From assembly GCA_022828445.1 (NCBI GenBank), contig JAIZZJ010000004.1, positions 434,001 through 498,000 on the forward strand: 64,000 nucleotides of DNA. Reading direction: 5' to 3'. The stretch's first letter is position 1, and each line of letters begins with the position of its first letter. Positions 11,701-21,242 of the stretch are shown here, in pieces. The translations under genes were made by a program, and so were the position numbers. Source of the DNA: Graphiopsis chlorocephala (Eukaryota > Ascomycota > Dothideomycetes > Cladosporiales > Cladosporiaceae). The notes beneath the pieces were generated by a model that was given only the letters and a program-made list of their open reading frames with translations, did not search any database and had not been told where the DNA came from.

Positions 11701-12542
11701 TTCTGCACGCCTGCGCGCAGCATCGCCTGGAAAGTCGTTGGGATCTCCGCAAATTGCTTGCTCTCGGAGAGGTAGACAAGCTCTTCGGTGAAAACTTGGC
11801 TGTCAGAAGCAAGCACGTCTTCGTGGCTCTCGACCGGGGTGTAGACGGTGGGCGGGCTGGAGGCGCTTGGCTGCTCGGATACAGAGGGGTTCCTAACGGA
11901 TGCAAGATCCAGAGGTTGTGACTTTGGCGAAATTTCGAGGTCGTCCTTGGAGCGGAAGATCTCTTCAGCAATAGCATCGTTGACCTGCGCCCGCGCAGCC
12001 TCATCTTGCCCAAATAGCTTTCCGAAATCGTTCAAAGCGCTCGTGGTGTATGATCGCTTAAGAGGAGGCGCGGTGGAAGCGTCTCTGACGATATCCTCGA
12101 CATCCTCGTCAACCACAGCCGAGCCCTCGACTGCCTTGCCTTCCGGCACAGTGGTCGGAGGCTGCCACTCTAGTCTCCTCGCAAACTGGAACTGCTGCCA
12201 TTCCTTCTCCTTGATCTCATTCCTCTGGTACTTCTGCCATGCATCGAAGTACTTCTCCAGGCCAGAGTCGTTGTGGCCAGTTTCGGGGCGGGTGGTCGAG
12301 ACGGCGTGAGTGCTCGCGTGGCGCGCACTCTCTATCTGGTGGTGAACATTGTGAAGTCTGCTCTTCTCCTGCTTGCGCCAGCGGCCAAGAAGGTTGTCGG
12401 CGAGCGGTGTCGCGTGGCTGTTCTGCGCGGCGTAGGAGGCCTGGGAAGCGGCGACGACAGTTTGGGCACCGCCGTGGGTGAAGGACTTGAGGGCTGTGCC
12501 TGCAAATCGCGAGAGATGGACTGTGGGCTTCACGTACACCAT
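8709..12542 (-). CDS. large mitochondrial-type pentatricopeptide repeat protein
   Basis: A single-exon gene of 1,277 residues. PPR proteins bind organelle RNA and control its translation, processing or stability. The N-terminus (MVYVKPTVHLSRFAGTALKS) is basic and hydroxylated with no early acidic residues, as expected of a mitochondrial presequence. PPR-like helical pairs are seen around residues 275-340 (SPAAYHALLESVLG, SVATFGILIDLL), 395-470, and most clearly 930-1,270 (SSFLYNALIGKLGKARRIDD, TSVTYGTIVNALCRV, TLHTYKLLIDTHATL, YIANALIHGW). Length and layout resemble the Pet309/Cya5 class, which acts on cox1 mRNA in yeast and Neurospora, but I cannot confirm orthology. Antisense ORFs over this gene are shadows. 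Confidence 0.85.
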   Translation of the reverse strand: MVYVKPTVHLSRFAGTALKSFTHGGAQTVVAASQASYAAQNSHATPLADNLLGRWRKQEKSRLHNVHHQIESARHASTHAVSTTRPETGHNDSGLEKYFDAWQKYQRNEIKEKEWQQFQFARRLEWQPPTTVPEGKAVEGSAVVDEDVEDIVRDASTAPPLKRSYTTSALNDFGKLFGQDEAARAQVNDAIAEEIFRSKDDLEISPKSQPLDLASVRNPSVSEQPSASSPPTVYTPVESHEDVLASDSQVFTEELVYLSESKQFAEIPTTFQAMLRAGVQKPSPAAYHALLESVLGLTASKQKRVPKALEVYSDMLKRRVTPSVATFGILIDLLAARASESVAARKDLEDRLTRYGGLEGQDQFLFRSNESQYTMLLEDSSITIALTMFNRALQDGSEMLPSAVCSALVRACAEQGRVEDMSAVYEHMISRSMAVASSVFPPVIAAYGTTGDLKSAVNCYDEYKDLAVANSAETHQMDRVDYEVYAALIKAYGSADRLPGGLKFLSAVQADITDSNELDKLRGIVALQALLPLAIEEGVYQDAFALSRSLTGDAFASAMSKICIAAADSNLEAQSLQAFDALAKVSLDLSNPAMAMLAMHVRNANVEAAEQYWNILESAPVSMSFIEPTTMRAIALIATGQSQRGLGQTRHMFARIRDAQPESAQAKTAERVDEAIEVIGRYMLSGKTALPAGSSVELLRLMTENGALVDNIAEHTVARLGPEQIAQLNPADVELLLRIQAGMIVRESTADIAGPARFGCLLENIVAKAIMPSPETETMIERTLINIDHAELSRLWNNYRYPPTPAFSPALVQAPAYDESFDPYAARTDVKGSNAINELLERPHGRRMNEALTKFRNMRRVGRVPRMFTYGKLIEGAAKENNFDMARDVLEMAKQDVPFDARYRVVRFGWQQILDHMVAGCLNLGLRDLAARYHQDMIELGFSPSANTFGLYITTLKENTKTFDEATEAVRIFHQAKAEGVEPSSFLYNALIGKLGKARRIDDCLFYFAEMRNLGVRPTSVTYGTIVNALCRVSDEKFAEEIFEEMESATNYKPRPAPYHSLMQYFLTTKRDRSKVLSYYERMRSKGIEPTLHTYKLLIDTHATLEPVDMQAAETVLADMAAAGLQPEAVHYASLIHAKGCVQHDLPAARAMFDTALSATVRPQPCLYQALFESFNANHQSELADSLLADMRARHVEYTPYIANALIHGWTLEKDLNKAKQAFARVPASKREPSTYEAMVRACLAAEKRDDAKQVVKEALGRGYPSAVAGKIAELVR

Positions 12543-13862
12543 TTAGGTGATGGAAGAGACCCTTCTTTTGGAAGAGTTAAACTGGATGGAGATGAATTGT
12601 TAGCTGGATGTGTCGCGTGACGTAGGCTATGATCGCATCGCGTTCGCGTGGAAATGATTTTCAGGCATACCTTGAGTCCTCTAATATTCCTAGACTGCAG
12701 GTTTATTTGACGACGCGCCGGTCATCAAATAAACGCGCGGTTGATGGAGAGGTGGAATTGAAATGGAGGATTAGTGGGTGTGAGTGTGCGGGCGGCGTCG
12801 AAGGACTGTGTGTAGTATCGACGGACGGTGGTGGTGGTGTATTGGTGTGGGTGGACGGGTGGTGATGGGAGTGTGGGTGATTACAGCGATTGATAGCGAT
12901 GGTATGGAAAGGGGAATGCTGGGTGAAGTAAGGGTGCCTGGGTGCGCGAAATAACGGCAGGGCAGGGCAGTGTATGACTGCACGTCCGTCCAATAATAAT
13001 GATCTGACTCGATGGAGGCAGAGAAGGGCAGAGAGAGCTAGAAGATGGTCGTCGCAGAGCGAATGCGACAAGCCGTTAGATTATCGCCGGGGGAGCGCGG
13101 CACGCCTGCCATGCTCCCAGTAGCGCATCCCGAAACAGGGCTGACTCGGAGTATGTAAGCATATCCTGCATCGCGCCGGCCGTGTCCAGTCTCTTTCATC
13201 ACCAATGTAAGTGAATCAATGGCCAGAGTGCTCCCGTCAGCGGGCACATCATGTATACAACCATCGCCAATATACCCTCGCTGTTTTCATCCAATTCGCC
13301 CCATTGCTTCCAGCCCTTTCGCGCCGCCGCCACAACGTGCTTGCAGCATCAGCCACGCTCCGAAAATCCCAGATTTTCCCACAAGCGCGGCGGCAGTCGC
13401 CGGCCAATTTTCGCAGCAGTGTGCACGAGACCTTTCAAAATCCTCCCAGCTCCCCCCCGTGCCGGCGCACCGGCGCTATCGGCCCTTACAGAAGAAACGT
13501 TCTCGCGGTCCATTAGTCCCCTGTGGCGCAGACGCTGCTGTCGCAGAGCCTGAGCCGCTGCGGCAGCGCCTCTTAGGAGAGTCGTGTAGAGTGTCTCGCG
13601 TGTTTGAGGGAGAGGAAGCGGGGAGAGCTCTCTGTCCGGGCTTGCATGCATGCAGCCAGCCAGCCAGCCCAAGGCGCCATTGATTTGTTGCCTATCAACC
13701 CTCACATCATATCACCGATCAGCAAAGCACGCCTACGACAGAAATTCCTAATCGTCATCGAACTCCGTTCCTAACCCCGTAACCAGCTCACAACCCAGGG
13801 CAAGGCAAGGCTTCCATTCGGTGCACGCAGCTCCCGTCCGCCTTTCCCCCTGATCCATTGCA
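12543..13862. other. divergent promoter region of the PPR gene and ERG8
   Basis: A 1.3-kb spacer between two divergently transcribed genes. GT/GGT-rich sequence at about 12820-12870 (CA-rich on the other strand), CT/AC-rich stretches before ERG8, and no credible ORF. Promoters of both genes must lie here; no defined site can be named. Confidence 0.5.
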
Positions 13863-15408
13863 ATGGCTCGCGATAATGCCACTGCCGCTGTTGCTGTGTC
13901 GGCGCCTGGCAAGGTCTTGCTCGCGGGTGGCTACCTCGTCCTCGACCGCGAGTATAATGGTCTTGTGTTCGGCCTTGATGCGAGGATTCACTGTGTGGTG
14001 CAGGATGTGCCGACCAGGCATGGCGTGACGTTGTCCGAGATCACTGTGCGGTCGCCACAGTTTGAGAACGCGGTGTGGGAGTATGGGTACACGCTGGTTG
14101 GGCATGATGGGGGTATGCAGATGAGGCCGCTGCGGATGTAAGTGAATTGTCTTTTTTCATTTGACATATTTGTTTTTGTGTTGTTGCACCGCAAACAGGT
14201 AACTATCTGTAATATACTCGTCTGCATTTCTCGGGCGACATTGGAAAACTATCAAACATTTTGTATGGTCCACCACACTCATACTTACAATTCACAGAGA
14301 CGCAGACCTAAAACTCAACCACAACCCTTTCGTCGAAACAGCTCTCTGCTACGCCCTCAGCTATGTCACCACCGTCTCTGGAGACCCCATCATCACCCCC
14401 GCCGCCATCACCATTCTCGCCGACAACGACTACTACTCCACCCCTTCCGACCTCTCCTCCTCCGCCACCGCAGACCGCTTCCACAACTTCCGCGTCCCCA
14501 TCACCAAAGCCCACAAAACTGGTCTCGGCTCCTCCGCCGCCCTCGTCACCGCCCTGACCGCCGCAGTCCTCACCCATTACATCCCCAAGATCATCGACCT
14601 GACCACGCCCGAAGGCAAACGCCGCTTGCACAACCTCGCCCAAGCCGCCCACTGCGCTGCCCAGGGTAAGGTAGGTTCTGGCTTCGACGTCGCCAGCGCA
14701 GTCTTCGGATCTTGCCTCTACCGCCGCTTCAGCCCTTCCATCCTCGCCTCCCACGCCGAGCCCGGATCGCCAGGTTTCGGATCTTCCCTGCGCGCCACCG
14801 TCGACGAACTCGATATCACCTGGGACACGGAAGTCCTCAAGGATGCGGTCAAAGTCCCTGCTGGTCTACGCCTGGTTATGTGTGATGTATCTTGCGGCAG
14901 CGGCACACCAGGCATGGTGCGCAAAGTTCTCGACTGGCGGAAGCAGGAACCTGCTGAGGCGGACCGCGTGTGGAGGGATTTGCAGGCTGCGAATGAGGCG
15001 CTGGCTAGAGAAATGCGTGCTCTCGCTGAGACTTCTTCCGCGGCTTCGCCGGATTATGCTTCCCTGAAAGCTTGCTTCAAGTCCATCAGGAAGAACATCC
15101 GCACGATGGGCGAGAAGAGCGGCGTGCCGATTGAGCCGCCCGCGCAGACGAAGCTGATCGATGCTTGTGAGGCTGTGGATGGTGTTGTGGGCGGCACTGT
15201 GCCTGGTGCGGGCGGGTACGACGCGATTGCGCTGCTGATCGAGGATAGGGCGGCGACGGTGGAGCAGTTGCGGAAGCTGTTTAAGGGGTGGGAGTTCAAG
15301 GGGGAGGTTGAGGGTGGGGGCGTCGTGAGTATGTTGGGGGTGAGGGAGGAGATGGAGGGGGTCAGGGTGGAGGATGCGAGGGCTTATGGGGGGTATGTTG
15401 CTGTTTGA
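13863..15408 (+). CDS. ERG8: phosphomevalonate kinase
   Basis: Phosphorylates mevalonate 5-phosphate to mevalonate 5-diphosphate in the ergosterol/isoprenoid pathway. Exons 13863-14137 and 14298-15408 give 461 residues, near the yeast enzyme (451). The GHMP-kinase N-terminus is SAPGKVLLAGGYLVLDREYN, matching Erg8. The ATP-binding loop KTGLGSSAALVTALT comes mid-protein, followed by HNLAQAAHCAAQGKVGSGFD, the C-terminal IEPPAQTKLIDAC, and VPGAGGYDAIALL. Phase is 2 at the intron, joining RPLR(I)DADLKLNHNPFVETAL. The intron is 160 bp, long for this window, and holds an internal AG/GT (see findings). Start is the first ATG, just before ARDNATAAVAVSAPGK. Confidence 0.95.
14138..14297 (+). other. ERG8 intron with an internal AG|GT junction
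   Basis: The 5' part, 14138-14198 (GTAAGT...AAACAG, 61 bp), is itself a normal-looking intron, and 14199-14297 (GTAACT...CACAG, 99 bp) is another. They abut with no exon between. Either the 160 bp leave as one intron or removal is stepwise. Confidence 0.6.
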
Positions 15409-17627
15409 TTGCGGTATCTGCGAAGCTTGGAGGGAAGATTTCGCGAGGTAATGCTGGTATATAAAAGGTGGTGGGCGTTGGGAGTGGTCGGTTTGGACAG
15501 GGGAGGTAATATAAAAAAGGAGCCTATTGGTAGGTAATAGGATGATTGCGTTGGACATCAATGAGTACATATACATCGACTTGGCTATTGTTCGACCTTC
15601 CACCTGCACGAAGTTGGAGCCAACCTCACTTCCATCCTCTTTCTTGGTGCAAGTAGGGTTAGGGCGAAGAATTGTCAAAAGTGATGTAAATGGATATGTA
15701 TGAGCATTTGTGCTTCACATCGCAACCATCGTCAGTCGTCCAGTTACTTCGTATGAGTATCTGTAACTATGCGGTATAACATATCTAGGTGCTGTCTGGT
15801 CACTATGGACGTTGCTTGACAAGTACGTCGTTCGTGGTAAAGCACGACGTTTGATTTGTACAACATGAGCTCGAAGTCCACGATGAAACACGAACCCAAA
15901 CCCGCGATTGCATATCAACACATGTACGTTTGAGTGACTAGAGAGTCCACCGAATCCATCTTGTCAAGGAGTGTTCACAACAACGCGTATGTACGTATTA
16001 CGATCTCGTATTCTTGCGCCACAAGTATTGGAACTCCCAAACTTACGCCCAAATTCTGTCCATTTGCGGTGCCTTGCTGATCGTCTTCACATGCAAGCAA
16101 AGTTCTCAGCCGAGGATACATCCTGCAAGCACAGTAAAGTACCTCCTACCGGCACGCTAAAGCGTAGTGCGAGCTGTTCCGGACGAGTGACAGAACACTC
16201 GCATCACAGCTGCAAAGCTGACTGGAGTGTCATTCACGGAAATCGGCTCGCACGAGAAGAGATCGTTTGGACGAGAGGAAATCGCGAAGACGACGGATGT
16301 ATGCTGATGCGAACAGCCTTCTTCTTCTTCTTCCCTTTGGTTCCCGCGTGTGACACTAGGAGGGGGCTCCTAGGCCCTGCGTTGCCTGCGCCAATTGATG
16401 TGCAGATCCGTGAGTTCCGCGCCACTATCCATGGTGCGTAGGGATCAGATATCTCCGTGTGGTGATGTCTTTGATGTGCATGTCTTTCTTCTTGGTGTTC
16501 TTTGTAGCTAGCTGGTCTGTTGATAGATTGATTCCGCTGTATGGTGCAATGAACTGCCAGCTTATCAGCGATTACTTCATGCACACTGTTAGACTTTACC
16601 ACCATTCATCTCTGCCCCAGACGAGCAAAGCAGCAAATAGTGGTGCATCTCCACTCGGCTGCAAAGGTGGCTCTGGTGCCCAGACTCCAAGCGTCTTGCC
16701 GGCTGCGTCTCCGCCTTTTGCTCTGGGGGACTTGGTCCAACGTCCCGAGTCCCGTGCCCATCTGGCGAGCGAGCGAGAGAGAGTCTGTCCGTCTAACAGA
16801 GAGAGCGAAAGAGGAAGAGAGTTGGGCCTGGTTCGAGCCAAAGAGGGACGCCCGACACGGCACCTGCCTTACACTCCAACATACGAGTCTTGCGTGCTCA
16901 CACCTCCTGCATTCCCCCACACTGTCTTGACTATTACTGTATTCCCAGCATCCCGCTGTTTGCCGCCGCCGCCGCTGCTTGGAAAGGAGAGGCCGACTCT
17001 GCGACTGCCCGCCCGCCAACTGTCCAGGGATCTTCGCTGCGAGATCCACTCTCACGCGCTACTACCAGGCGAGAAGCGAACGGCTGCACTATCATTGTTG
17101 TCCATACCAACTTAGCAGTGACAAGACAAGACGTACTCACTGCACTCGCTGCTTACGACGACCCTCGTTCCACCTTGGAAAGCACTTGACGACTTGGCGC
17201 ATCGACGACGTTTGTCTTATCTGAAGGAACCAACTTGCACCTGCCAGCAAACCGCTTGCACGCCTCAATCACCACCTCGCCGATCTGCTGCATTGATTGC
17301 AAAGACACAGACACACACAGACACACACAAGCATCTCAAATACAAGCAACCTTACCCCGGCATCGCCTAAGCTGTCGCTATCCATCTTTCGCTTGACTAT
17401 CGTATCCCAATCGCCCACCAACGTCTCGTGACCAGCATCCTCTTCGGAAAGCGAACGTACGCACGACACCGGCAGCTTAGTGTCTGGACCTCGCCAATCT
17501 CCCACCGCGAGACAGCCTCGAGATCAGTGAGGCATATAGCAACCCGGCACGTGTCAATCCGGCCGCCCTGCGGCACTAGAGCTGTACGACGACAGCAAAC
17601 AGAAGAGCGGGAGGAAGGACTGTCGCA
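15409..17627. other. 2.2-kb intergenic region and probable long leader
   Basis: Between ERG8 and the ubiquitin-fold gene. Short ORFs only. GA-rich runs at about 16760-16825 and (AC)n-like sequence at about 17305-17330. The last kilobase is pyrimidine-rich and may be promoter and 5' leader of the next gene. No RNA gene is recognised. Confidence 0.5.
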
Positions 17628-18435
17628 ATGGTGTCAGGTACCGAAGAGCACAACGTAACACCCGCGCAGCCCACAACTGAAGCGCAAGCAGTACCAGGCG
17701 CTTCGGCGAACGACGAGCAGGACTCAACCGCTCACGCGAGCAAAGCCGTCGAGATGAACGACTTGCAGACCACATCAGGCGCAGCCTCAGCCGCACCAGC
17801 AGCAGAATCATCTACCCAACCCGCAAAGCGCAATGCTTCTATTGATCGACCCACCTCCTCACACCCACCAGATCTCAACCGCAGCCAAACCGCCGAATTC
17901 GCTCTTGGCCCAGACGGCGAGCCTTCGCCACTCACCGACCCTTCAACACCGGCTCTGCGCATCACCCTCATGCTCACAACCGGTGCCCGCCACGCATACA
18001 CCATCTCACAAAAGTACCTCACCTCGCGTAAGGTCACCGCAGTAGACGCGAGCGGCAATTTCGACCCCCGGGAAATGAGCGGCTACAAGCTCAAAGAGCT
18101 GATCTGGACCGACTGGCGATCAGAGTGGGAAGACCGACCCCGGGATCCGAGCAGCATTCGCTTGATCATCATGGGGAGGATGATTGATGATAAGGTTAAC
18201 TTGAAAGGTATGGAATATGCCTTGCTGACAGCATATCGCCACGAACCCTGCTAACCATAATTTAGACCTTCCCTTCGCCCTCCAAAACGCCAACGTCGTC
18301 CACATGACAGTCAAGCCTGCCGACTTGCTCGAAGACGAAGCAGAAGGCGCCGGCAAGACTGGAAGTAAGGGCTCGATACGCGCCAACAATTCCGGCGAGG
18401 AAGGCGGCGCTGGCTGTCGCTGTGTGATCTTGTAG
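17628..18435 (+). CDS. membrane-anchored ubiquitin-fold (UBL3/MUB-like) protein
   Basis: Exons 17628-18207 and 18266-18435 (58-bp intron, branch CTAAC) give 249 residues. A disordered Ser/Thr/Ala/Pro-rich N-terminus (about 1-105) precedes a ubiquitin-like fold of the Rad60-SLD_2/UBL3 type: RITLMLTTGARHAY, LKELIWTDWRSEW, IRLIIMGRMIDDK, and after the intron DLPFALQNANVVHMTV. The protein ends in CRCVIL. The last four residues, CVIL, form a CaaX box (geranylgeranylation predicted by Leu), and the CxC spacing allows a second lipid on the upstream Cys. Animal UBL3 and plant MUB proteins end the same way; plant MUBs hold E2 enzymes at the plasma membrane and UBL3 sorts cargo to small vesicles. The conserved tail supports the splice model, because without the intron the frame ends in YRHEPC. 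Confidence 0.85.
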
Positions 18436-19182
18436 ATGGCAACAATCCCCAAACTGGAAGGCAACTTTGGAGAAGAAGAAGGCAGAGCAAAGCATGACGA
18501 TGCATTGATCCAAGAGAAGATCTTTCCAACGGGACAGGACTGGCGTTTAACAGGAGTTTTCAAGACTGGTGAATGCAATGCACACGAAGGGAATGGGGAG
18601 AGGATCGGGGCATTCTTTCCGTTTTTTTTTTAACTTTTCTTACGTGCACATTTGTGGGTTTTTTGGGTTAGCTTGCTACTCGTCGGATCTTTCTTATTTC
18701 ATGTCTGCCGTTTTTGGCGGGAGCCTGGGTTTTTGTGTACACTCCTTGTGGTTTTTCGTTATAGAATTTGTCATGTGAAAGCAATCACTGTTTGTTGGTT
18801 GAGTATTCTCTTATTGTTTTCGTGAATTGAGTCTGGTTGTGTTGGTGCTTGTGATGGCTGCAGGCGGGATTAAAACGCTGTTTATACACCAGTAGTATGC
18901 ACTCAGGGCTACCGAATCTGGCGTTGTGTTTTTGAGTGCCTTGCATACTTTCGGAAGACGTTTCACAGTCGGCTTAGAGCTGTGTTCGAACTGCATATGC
19001 TCCAATTTGGTTATAGCTGTTCATGTCATGGTTGATGCTTCATACGTGCTTTATAATGGTACACTTCAAAAAGCAGCATCTCGCTCTGCTGCTGCTGCCA
19101 CACATCTTGCCTTTGCTGGGGCCCCTTCATCCGAGTCTTAAGCAGGAGGCTGCTCACTCTGGGCACATACCCACCAATCCAT
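18436..19182. other. convergent 3' region
   Basis: AT-richer sequence with T-runs (for example about 18620-18635) between the convergent UBL3-like and Ump1 genes. No ORF of note. Confidence 0.5.
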
Positions 19183-19712
19183 CTAATACTCCATAGCACA
19201 CCTCCTCTCCATCTCAGCATGAAAGTCCAACCCGACACCCACCTCACCCTGATAAACATCTTCCCAGTCCAACTCGCAATCCCTCCCCTCCAGAATCTGC
19301 CTGTGGACGCCCGCGCTCGGCTCGCCCAGCGCCGCAGGCCTCCACTCCCCGCTCTTCACAGTCGCGAGCTCCATTCCGCGACGCACCGGCTCCGCGATGC
19401 CGAACTGGCGGCGCAGCAGGCTCATTTTCACGTCGTCTTGCTGCTGCTTCCAGGCGCTGAGGCGGGACTCGAGGGGGTGCGAGGAGGTTGTGGAGGGCGC
19501 GCCGGAGGCTTTGGGCGCGGGGGCGGAGAGGTTGAGGTTGTGGCGGAGGGTGTCGTGGACGCCTGGGGCGGAGGGGGCGCCGAGGGTGAAGGGGGTGGTT
19601 GTTGTGGTTGTGGTGGCGGGGACGATGCGGAGGGACTGTTGGGGGGATGTGTTAGTTTGGAGCGGTTCTTGAGACGGTGGTTGCGAGGAGGGTGTATGTA
19701 TGTACGTACCAT
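19183..19712 (-). CDS. UMP1: proteasome maturation factor Ump1
   Basis: Chaperone of 20S proteasome half-mer assembly, degraded once the core particle is complete. Exons on the minus strand: 19712-19710 and 19635-19183, with a 74-bp intron (GTACGT...CAACAG). The first coding exon is the ATG alone; the protein then reads SLRIVPATTTTTTTPFTLG. Family marks are SHPLESRLSAWKQQQDD, MSLLRRQFGIAEPVRRGMEL and ELDWEDVYQGE. The 151-residue length fits the family. No ATG in the second exon would keep the conserved N-terminus, so the one-codon exon is needed. Neighbouring long frames on both strands are shadows. Confidence 0.9.
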
Positions 19713-20294
19713 TGTGAGTGTGTTGGTGGTGCCTGGTGGGCGACCGGTGGTTGGTTTGGTGTGGTTGTAGTGGTCGTGTACGAGGTTTCGGTGGGTGAAA
19801 GTTGTTTTGTTGTTGGTGGTAAGGTAGCGGGTGTTGGCGAGTAGGTGTTTGATGATGGTCGAGCAGCTATGTAGGTATGGGTAGCTGTATGCGCGCCAGG
19901 CGTTCACAAGGCAGCTGGTGGATGACGAACGGCGCGCACGGGCCGCCTACCTATATTAGGGTAAGGCATCTAGAAGGAGCCGCGAACTTCAACCTCACTT
20001 CACTTCACTCGTTATTCACTCACTGACACGAAATATTACTGCACGGGAAACTCGTATTCAATTTTAGGCAGGCAATGGCTGTTCTTGGGTATCGTAGTTC
20101 GTCAGTTCGTTCAATTTGCTTTCTCCAACCGATGTTTCATGTTACGATCATCAGCTCTCTCGATTCATGGCAAACGATGCCTGTCAATTCTTGATTCCTC
20201 CGTTCTATCGATTCTGTCGATGCTGGAGTGCTGTGTGGTATGTTTGCTCTGTTCTGTAGTCTCCTCACTCTGTGTCTGTCGGATATGTGTTTGA
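19713..20294. other. Ump1 upstream region
   Basis: Promoter and 5' leader of UMP1 (minus strand) and 3' region of the next minus-strand gene. G/T-rich near 19720-19830, with no supported ORF. I see no certain proteasome-associated control element. Confidence 0.4.
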
Positions 20295-21164
20295 TCACTT
20301 TGCGGAATTCTCGCCGTCCTCCATCTCCTTCACGGCTGTTTTCAGAATGGTCATGAGGTCTGCGTCTTCGCTTGACTGTGTAGTCTGCTCTGCGTTGTTC
20401 GAAGTGATCCTGGAGTGCTCCGCGGCATGTTCGCTCGGCTGTGTAAGCTCCTCTGCGTCGCTGGAAGGGAGGTTCAAGAACTCTGCCATGAGTCTGTCTT
20501 GCTCTGCGATAGAGAGGAGATCGGAGGGCTGTGCAGTTTGTGTGTTCTGCATTGTGGTCGCTTGTTGCTGACTGGTTTTAGAGCGCTTTGCGGTAGGCTC
20601 GTTCTGCTGCGTGATCTGCTCGTTCTCGCTCTCTGCGGCTCTCTTGCGCGGTCCTGGTGCGCCTGTGGTAGGCTGGGCGCTGAAGGTTGGTGCATTAGGG
20701 AAAGTGGCTCCACGGAGAGCGGCAATGGGAGCGATGGCGGGCATGGACTGGCGTTGGTGGTACTCTCGGAGCAGCCCTTCCGCCTGTGGTGTCATCTTCT
20801 TGCCGTACCGCGCGAAGATATTGACGCCTTCGTTGGCCGCCCTGTTGCAGCACTTGGTGCAGTCGGCGCCGTTGTTCTTGTCTGTAGGCCTGAACGACCT
20901 CCCGCAGGTACGGCAGAGAATATGTCCCTCTCTCAGGGCAGGAGCCACCGCCACCAGGGTAGTATCGGCGGCGGTGGGGACATTGGCAGGCTTGTTGCCG
21001 CCGAAGAGGATCTGGCAGACGCCGCACAACAGGCTCTCGTGCGCGTCAGCGATGGCATCGAACTGCCCGCCGCACTGGTCGCAATTGACGAGCACCTCGA
21101 CGGTGCTCCAGTCGATGTCCTGGTCAGCGTTGCTGCCGGCGGCGCTGTTGGTGTTGCTCGCCAT
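20295..21164 (-). CDS. orphan protein with four CxxC pairs
   Basis: 289 residues, single exon, start at the ATG followed by ASNTNSAAGSNADQD. I do not recognise the family. The N-terminal third holds CDQCGGQFDA, LLCGVCQILFGG, ILCRTCGRSFRPT and CTKCCNRAANEG: four CxxC pairs, enough for two zinc-ribbon-like sites. A short basic stretch, ARYGKKMTPQAEGLL, follows. The rest is disordered and Gln/Thr/Glu-rich with a nuclear-signal-like PRKRAAESE and AKRSKTS. The acidic end, DLMTILKTAVKEMEDG, may form a helix. Composition suggests a nuclear protein, but no catalytic motif is visible. A strongly CT-rich leader lies just upstream of the ATG. A 278-codon frame on the other strand is a shadow. Confidence 0.65.
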   Translation of the reverse strand: MASNTNSAAGSNADQDIDWSTVEVLVNCDQCGGQFDAIADAHESLLCGVCQILFGGNKPANVPTAADTTLVAVAPALREGHILCRTCGRSFRPTDKNNGADCTKCCNRAANEGVNIFARYGKKMTPQAEGLLREYHQRQSMPAIAPIAALRGATFPNAPTFSAQPTTGAPGPRKRAAESENEQITQQNEPTAKRSKTSQQQATTMQNTQTAQPSDLLSIAEQDRLMAEFLNLPSSDAEELTQPSEHAAEHSRITSNNAEQTTQSSEDADLMTILKTAVKEMEDGENSAK

Positions 21165-21177
21165 TGTGCCGGCGAGA

Positions 21178-21242
21178 GAAAGAGAGAGAGGGAGAGGGAG
21201 GGAGGGAGAGGGAGAGAGCGAGAGAGTGTGTGTGTTGTGTGT
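21178..21242. repeat. GA/GT microsatellite upstream of the CxxC orphan gene
   Basis: Runs of GAGAGG/GGGA and then GTGTGT. On the gene's coding strand this is a CT-rich tract ending about 14 bases before the ATG, like the pyrimidine-rich leaders of many filamentous fungal genes. Confidence 0.7.

Noticed and set aside
14308..14754. Gly/Glu-rich minus-strand frame over ERG8
   Set aside because: The sense strand carries Erg8 motifs across the same bases.
15054..15678. Minus-strand frames over the end of ERG8 and its 3' region
   Set aside because: Low-complexity composition and overlap with conserved Erg8 sequence (VPGAGGYDAIALL).
16834..16845. GGTTCGAGCC, considered as a tRNA B box
   Set aside because: No A box or cloverleaf arms at the right distance; it lies in a GA-rich leader.
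19219..19770. Plus-strand 183-codon frame over UMP1
   Set aside because: Gly/Val-rich mirror of the Ump1 exon, which has strong family motifs.
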